DNA of 64,000 nt from Isoetes taiwanensis (lineage: Eukaryota; Streptophyta; Lycopodiopsida; Isoetales; Isoetaceae). The position numbers and the translations under genes were made by a program. The stretch is from contig JAJEKV010000033.1 in assembly GCA_021234155.1 (NCBI GenBank), positions 4,693,454-4,757,453 on the forward strand. Reading direction: 5' to 3'. The notes under the pieces are model-generated. The model made no database searches and was not told the origin of the DNA. It saw only the letters and a list, made by a program, of their open reading frames with translations. This document shows, piece after piece, positions 58,456-64,000 of the stretch. How positions within the stretch are numbered: position 1 is the first letter of the stretch; each line of letters opens with the position of its first letter.

Positions 58456-58605
58456 TCCTTCAAGAAATGCCTATATGATGCCAAACCAGTGTCTATCTTT
58501 GGTTCTTCGTATCAATGCATCTTCGACAAGTTGTCAAGTGATGGATGTCTTCAAGTTTCATGCTCTACAAGCTTACACACGCACACATACATGTTTGAAG
58601 TCAAA
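58456..58605 (+). pseudogene. Possible continuation of the UDP-glycosyltransferase remnant
   Basis: Right of the array a frame reads ASFKKCLYDAKPVSIF...IFDKLSSDGCLQVSC and stops at TAG near 58604. The KLSSDG..VSC pattern recalls the 'KL...G.PVSCIVSD' block of UDP-glycosyltransferases. CCTTCAAGAA occurs at both array edges (55519-55528 and 58457-58466). The match is short. Confidence 0.35.
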
Positions 58606-58983
58606 CACTAGTGAGTGTGTCAAGCATGGATACAGCTCTTTTATGCCGCCATTTTATGGCAGTAATGGCATGTGGACAACTTGGTCATACATGGATTCTT
58701 AGAAAACCATAAAAAACCACACCTGAAAAAAACACTACCTTAAAAAGCCAACACCTTAAAAAAACATCCCTTCAAAACCATACCGCCTGAGAAAACAACA
58801 CATCCTTAAAAAAGAAACTACATCTCCTTAAGAAACCACACATTCTTAAAAAAGAAAACTACGACTCCCTAAGAAAAACTATATCATATCCCTGAAAAAC
58901 CACACCTCTGTATAACTACATGTAGGTTTTTTTCAAATCTTCAAAAAAACAATCCGTATTTTGTTTTTACTGTTGTTTCCAGC
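58606..58983. repeat. A/C-rich degenerate tandem repeats
   Basis: Repeated CC(T/C)TTAAAAAAGAAACTAC and CTTAAGAAACCACAC motifs (clearest at 58799-58890) follow a short non-coding stretch. The stretch ends in a pyrimidine tract and AG (TGTTTCCAG at 58973-58981), a possible splice acceptor. Confidence 0.6.
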
Positions 58984-59496
58984 TGTGGACCAAATGTTGG
59001 GGTTGTTGTGTCTTATGTCAAGGAACAAACTCAGGTTCAAAGTGGTAATCCTCTATCCTCTGTAGTAGAGAATCCCTCTAAACCAAGACTGATTACGCCT
59101 CCACCTCAAGCAGATACTGATAAGCCCAGGAGTGCCTCTGCTCCAAAAATTAAAAAATTTAAGATTACCTTGAGAAAGTTAAATACAGACCAATTTGAAA
59201 AACATTCCACTTCCACCACACCCACATCTTCTGATATTCCCATAGCTTCATCATTTGCTCTCACCTACCCTAGTGCAGTACGCCTACCTCCTGAACTGAA
59301 ATTTAATCCTGAGGAGGAAAAGAAGTTGGCAGATCAAACTACTCAAAAACTGGAAGAAACGCCTGGCATTAGAGGACCTCTATGGAGTTACAGAGGTGAC
59401 GTAGCATCACTGCCAGGAAAACTACGCCCGGTGTCACAAAGCACAAGCATACCACAGAGAAACACACATGAACATGAGCATGTCAGAGCAACCTAG
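58984..59496 (+). pseudogene. Unrecognised exon-like reading frame
   Basis: The open frame begins after TTGTTTCCAG (CGPNVGVVVSYVKEQTQ...) and runs about 170 codons to a TAG at 59494. It is rich in Pro, Ser, Thr and Lys (SASAPKIKKFKITLRKLN; RLPPELKFNPEEEKKLADQ). No ATG starts it, so it is more likely a last exon or a transposon-protein fragment than a complete gene. The composition suggests a disordered protein. Confidence 0.3.
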
Positions 59497-59499
59497 GCT

Positions 59500-60541
59500 A
59501 CTGAACCTGGAAGCCCGACCCCGAAGGATCCAAGAGACATTAAAATACCAAGGCACAGGTGATGCAATACCGAAGACCGACAATACCGAAGACCAAGACA
59601 TGTGATGCTCATTAGATTATTTACTACTACATGTGCATAGATCATACTCTGTCCCTTGCTGAAGTTGCCTATACATGTTGAAGTAGCTTATTCAGTGCTC
59701 CTTACAATGATATCTAAGTAGGTTCAATACTTAGCATTTCCTCAAAGCGCAAGCTTACACTAAGGCAATTCCCCTATATACCGTTGGGGTGATAGGTCAT
59801 GACTTGGTCTTGGACACCACGAGATGGTGTGGTCTATGGTATTGTGATGCTCGAAGATGAGCATAGTTCTAGTGGGAGAGATTATAACGGACCTCGGGGA
59901 GACCACTCGAGTAGATTTTAGTGTTGCGTTACACTAGCATGAATGGGTAGAAATGACTATTCATAAACGTTTAGATGATTTTGCCCAGTTGGTTAAGCGC
60001 ATGTCGGTTAGGAATGTTGCACCTAGAGTAACAAAAAATTTGTAAGAAGGACCTGCCCACACGTGGTTTCTAACAACGTAAAATCCTAAGAAGTTTCTAA
60101 CTATATCAACAATATACTACTTGAATGTATTCTAGATGGTCTTACCTTCTCAAATAGTTACCCCCCCTCCCTCCCCGCTTTTTAAAGGGCCTTGAGTCTC
60201 TATTGAACATGAAATCAAATACACATAAAGATGTAGCAAATATAGGAATAAAATCTCAGTCTACATGTGGGCACGCTAAGGGATTTGATTCGGGAGGAGA
60301 TACACATATTTGGAGAAGGAACGAATCCCTCTGAGCTTCTGTCTCAGGTCAGATTGCGACCTGATTGGGGTTATTCGGAATAAATCCAATACTGTGGAGC
60401 ATCTTGGAGGGTGATTCGGATAGGAAGGGAAGGATTGGGTTGCTAGCTTTCAAGAATTATGCTTGCAAGACGAATGCACTTGCAAGAATCGTCAAGCACT
60501 AGTAGGGTTGTCCCAATTCTACAAGCTAGGAGATCCACACT
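59500..60541. other. Region without a clear gene; possible chromovirus end
   Basis: About 1 kb with short frames only. At 59770-59895 the sequence resembles the end of a chromodomain gypsy element: a degenerate 'DHDLVLDTTRWCGL' block, then CTCGAAGATGAGCATAGTTC and AGTGGGAGAGA, like a polypurine tract before an LTR. A C-tract (CCCCCCCTCCCTCCCC) lies near 60161-60177. Nothing else is recognised. Confidence 0.25.
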
Positions 60542-62196
60542 GTCCGGCCAATAACCAGACCATCATGATCAGCTCAATGTTTGCAAAGCTCCTCGCTGGG
60601 ATCCTCGAGTAGCAGTTGACAAGATTTGGCAAAGGCCGTGGAAGTACGAGCACTCACGTAGGCAGGATTCAGGCCGAGGCACTCAACCATTGATCACATC
60701 TTCACGCTGCAGACTTTGGTTGAGGATAGCAGGAACCATCGACATGACTTGTTTTGCTGTTTTGTAGACTTTACCAAGGCTTTTGACACTGTGTCTCAGG
60801 AAAAGCTTTGGACAAGATTGCAGAGGTCCTTGTGGAACTACAAAAGGTTATATAAGATATGCTCAGGCCGACTACAACCAATGGGCCAACCATTCGAAAG
60901 CAGTATCAAGGTCCGCCAGGGATGCCCTCTCTCTCCTACACTATTTGGCCTGTACATTGATCAGTTAGAGAGATGGCTTGTTGACAATGGAGGCAACGGA
61001 GTTCAACTTCTACACCAGATCACCAGGCAGCTGATCTATGCTGATGATGTGGACCTCCCGGCTCACACTCAGGTAGACATGCAACACCATCTCGATGCCT
61101 TGGAAAAATTTTGCCAGGCGACTGACATGCGTATCAACCAAGGTAGTCCTCATATCGTCCGCATGCTAACCAAGGGCCCAAACCCTCACTTATCGTAGCC
61201 AAACAGTCGAAGTGGTATCCACTTACAAATATTTGGGGATTGGATTTTCCGTCTACCATGGATTGGGATAATTCCATCCGATTACGAGCCACAGCAGGTT
61301 GTAAGGCACTCTATGCAAGGCATAACAATAACCATAAGGCAGAGCTATATGATTGGGCCCACCAGGCTCACCTATTCAAGGTATTAGTGGAACCTATGTT
61401 TTTGCATGGGGTCAAGGTCTGGGGCCCGGTGGTTTCCCTCACCACTTAGAATGACTTGGAGCAGGTGCAGAAACCTTTCTTGGCACTGACCTTGAGGGTA
61501 AAGTTCACAGTTCCATACCAGATACTGTTGTAGGAGAGAGGCTTCTTGCCTCTTCAGAGGGGGGCCCTCGACAGACATATCATCTACTTCCAAAAGGTCG
61601 TTAGTATGAACGATACTCGCGTCTCTAACCTCGCTTATACCATGGCAATGGGGCCTCAGCTCCTAAAGGCATGCTGGCGAAAAAAGAGAGCTCAGTGGCT
61701 GGCCAGATGGAATGTGCAAGAGCACAGGCGCATCCGAGTGCAAAAGGAGGCAGACCGCCACAACCTCAGATAATACCTTGATACATGCTTCCCCAGCAAG
61801 CTATGGGATGACAACACCCTTGAACATGTCAAGACGGCATATCACCAAAGCCACATAGGCCCCATGCTGGAGCGGGGCCCGCAATGCTACCTGTGCACCC
61901 ATCTACCCCATGAAAAAGCACAGATCCATTGCCTCTATCCACACAGGTGCACACCATCTCTGGATTGAGACGGGGAGATGGATTGGAGAGCCGCGCCAGG
62001 AGAGTCATGGAAGACGAATGCCACACCCTTCAGAGCTAACCGGCACATGATGATGTTCGGACACGCTATGTTGAACTGGTTTGCTTGGCCTGCCTTGGAT
62101 GAGATATTGAGTATGGCCTCATTGCAGATGCTAGGATCATACCTTCAGGAGGTCATGGATCGCTGGGGTCATCTCGGTCCTCGGGCATTCGCCTGA
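60542..62196 (+). mobile_element. LINE (non-LTR) reverse transcriptase, 5' truncated, decayed
   Basis: RT blocks are in order: AGFRPRHSTIDHIFTLQTLV (near 60664), CCFVDFTKAFDTV (motif A, near 60755), VRQGCPLSPTLFGLYIDQL (motif B, near 60913) and LIYADDVDLPAHT (motif C with YADD, near 61036). The thumb block TYKYLGIGF (near 61225) follows. Downstream are the LRATAGCKALYARHN and AHLFKVLVEPMFLHGVKVWG blocks and a terminal CYLC...H...H...C zinc-like motif near 61890. The frame ends at 62196. Stops and shifts occur throughout. No endonuclease domain is present upstream, as expected for a 5'-truncated copy. Confidence 0.82.
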
Positions 62197-62504
62197 TATG
62201 TGAACATATTTCTTTTCCTTCACGATAAATATCTGTACAATTTGACAGCATTCTTATTCCTGTCACGGTTCCTCCGAAAACACTTCGGGCAAGGGTTTTT
62301 TTTTAACCTGGAACGTAATACATTTGTTGCGCCCTTTTTTTTTTGGGTCTCATAGGCCGATTGGTGTCCATGGACGATAAAAACTCTATTCTATTCCTGT
62401 GTTAAGTGGATCTGAAAAGAAGCGAGGGGATGGAGGCAACTAGGTCAGGCGATAGGTTGGGAGACAGGGTCAGGTCAGGTAAGTAAGATAAGGTGATTCT
62501 GATT
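62197..62504. other. Spacer between two LINE remnants
   Basis: It holds two T-tracts (62297-62305 and 62335-62344) and a stretch GACGATAAAAACTCTATTCT that may be the 3' end of the preceding LINE. No gene is recognised. Confidence 0.35.
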
Positions 62505-64000
62505 ATGGCTGCTACAAGTGCAGCTAAGGGGCATGGGAATGGGAACAATGGGTCCCATCTTGTGGCCGTGGTACAGGAAACAGGGGTACAGAAAACAGGG
62601 GGACAGAAAGCTGACATAACGAGTCAAATGATGTTACTTTTTGGGGGAATGTCAAATCCAATAAAACAGCAGATGATTGAAATGGTACGACAAATTAGAG
62701 GGAATGTGGAGAAAGGGAAAGATAAAGACAGCTCTAAAAATACATATTTCTCTGTTGGTAACTGGTTGATTCCAATGGCTATGGCGGACAGACGAACAAC
62801 TAGATCCCAGACGATTTCTCCCATTCTGATGCAATCGAACTTGGTGAACCCAATGCTGGAGCAATTAATCGTGACCAGGCTGCTCTTCTGAAGAAACATG
62901 AACAACGGAAAAAATCAGAATTCAAAGGTATTCCATCGCTGAAACATTGCTCTGTTTCGGATAGATTAAAAACCCTTGAAAAGAGAGCTGTTATCGGATG
63001 CATTAGATACGAAGGAGTTAAACTTGCTCAAATAAGGAATGAGTTGTGTAAAATGGACAAAACGATGGAGATCATTGGACTGTATTGGCTAGATTTTCCT
63101 TTTTTGTGGTTGAGTGTGGCAACGAAAACTCAATAAGATTTCTCTTAAAGCAAGGGACTATCTTTAAAGCGAATACTCAATTCTTTTTCCAGAAATGGAA
63201 TGCCAAATTTGACCCCCATAATTTGAAACAATTATTTCACCCAGCTTCATGCTCAGTCCAAGGGCTCAGCCCAATTTACTGGCATGAAGACATTTTTCAA
63301 AGACTATTTGCTGGAGTGGGTGAATATATTGGGTGGGAGGGAGTTCCAGAACAGGCTCCTAAGATCTGGACACAGGTGGATATTTTGCAGGAAATTCCAA
63401 ATAGTGTTGAGTACGAGGACATTTATGGTGAGACTAAAACCTTCAAACTGGTTTGGAGCGGGCTCCCTCTACCTTGCACAATTTGTGGATTGAGATTACA
63501 TGGGGGAGGGGTCTGTCATGGCAGATGGATGGGAAAGGCCAGACTCAAGAAAACCAAAGAACAAGAGGAAGAGGTTAATAAATTTAAAGGGACAATACAA
63601 AAGAACAAAAAAGATAATCTTGGAGAAGACAAGACAAAACAGGGATGGAATACGATTGAGAAGAAAAGAAGGAGACAAAACAAAAATGGGAGTGTCTATA
63701 AAAAGGCCAGAAAACTCAAAGCAAGAGAGGAAAAAAATAGAAGGAATGCAGGAATTGGAAACCTAGACAGAGTAGTTAAAGGAATGGAGAAGAAAAGAGG
63801 AACATAATGAAATGGCAAACCAGATCAAGGTGCTCAATAAATCGATTGATTTGAAAAACAAAGGGAAGGAGGTGACTCCGCCTGGTAGTATTTGCATTAC
63901 ACCAGATCACTTGCTTAGAAGTAGTACTTTGATTATTAAAGAACCTGTATTACCTCCAATCAATGAATGCCCGTAATCCTCGGACTCGGATCTATCCAGT
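62505..64000 (+). mobile_element. 5' part of a second LINE with ORF1 (DUF4283/zinc knuckle), runs off window
   Basis: The ATG at 62505 opens MAATSAAKGHGNGNNGSH. Frame changes occur near 62830 and 63085. The long last frame (63085-63807, 240 codons) contains a DUF4283-like RNA-binding fold (ARFSFFVVECGNENSIRFLL; FFQKWNAKFDPHNLKQLF) and a CCHC knuckle CTICGLRLHGGGVC (near 63475). A Lys/Arg-rich tail follows. This is the usual ORF1 of plant L1-type LINEs, acting as an RNA chaperone. A further frame continues to about 63975. The RT frame would lie beyond the window. Confidence 0.6.

Overview
The window looks like nuclear DNA of a land plant with a large, transposon-rich genome. The evidence is OTA-type Ty3/gypsy elements with a tRNA-Asp-like primer site, LINE remnants, a spliced gene of the plant hydroxysteroid dehydrogenase type, and a piece of a plant UDP-glycosyltransferase. 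I lean to a fern or other seed-free plant, but that is a guess. There are no bacterial operons, rRNA, tRNA or CRISPR features.

Bases 1-45944 are one nested retrotransposon cluster. Four copies (A, B, C, D) of one ~10-11 kb gypsy family are present. A and B lie in tandem and share an LTR. B's 3' LTR is interrupted by a non-autonomous LTR element N (19979-23626; target duplication TAGCA). N's 5' LTR holds a poly(A) retroposon R. N's 3' LTR holds copy D on the minus strand (duplication CAATG/CATTG). D's 3' LTR holds copy C on the plus strand (duplication near ACGAC). A small inversion between two head-to-head LTRs (45073-45944) moved the last bases of N about 22 kb from the rest of it. Each gypsy copy has gag with zinc knuckles, then protease, RT, RNase H and integrase. 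About 1 kb after pol comes a further ~2.9 kb coding region with a central coiled coil. In the gap between them a CCAAT/TATA/ATG arrangement is conserved on the opposite strand. All copies are broken by many small indels, a good share of them at CAG/CTG triplets.

From 45945 the DNA is older host sequence: palindromes at the LTR edge, AT-rich repeats, a decayed DUF7869-type transposon gene (47265-50075), and a segment rich in short tandem duplications (50.6-54.4 kb). These duplications also affect the only intact-looking host gene, a six-exon 11-beta-hydroxysteroid-dehydrogenase-like reductase (52897-54653, minus).

Next comes a 2.9 kb array of a 19-bp repeat (55535-58455), inverted at its left end and placed inside a UDP-glycosyltransferase-like remnant. 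The rest (58.98-64 kb) is transposon debris: an unknown reading frame, a possible chromovirus end, a LINE reverse-transcriptase 3' half, and the 5' half of another LINE with a zinc-knuckle ORF1 that runs off the window.
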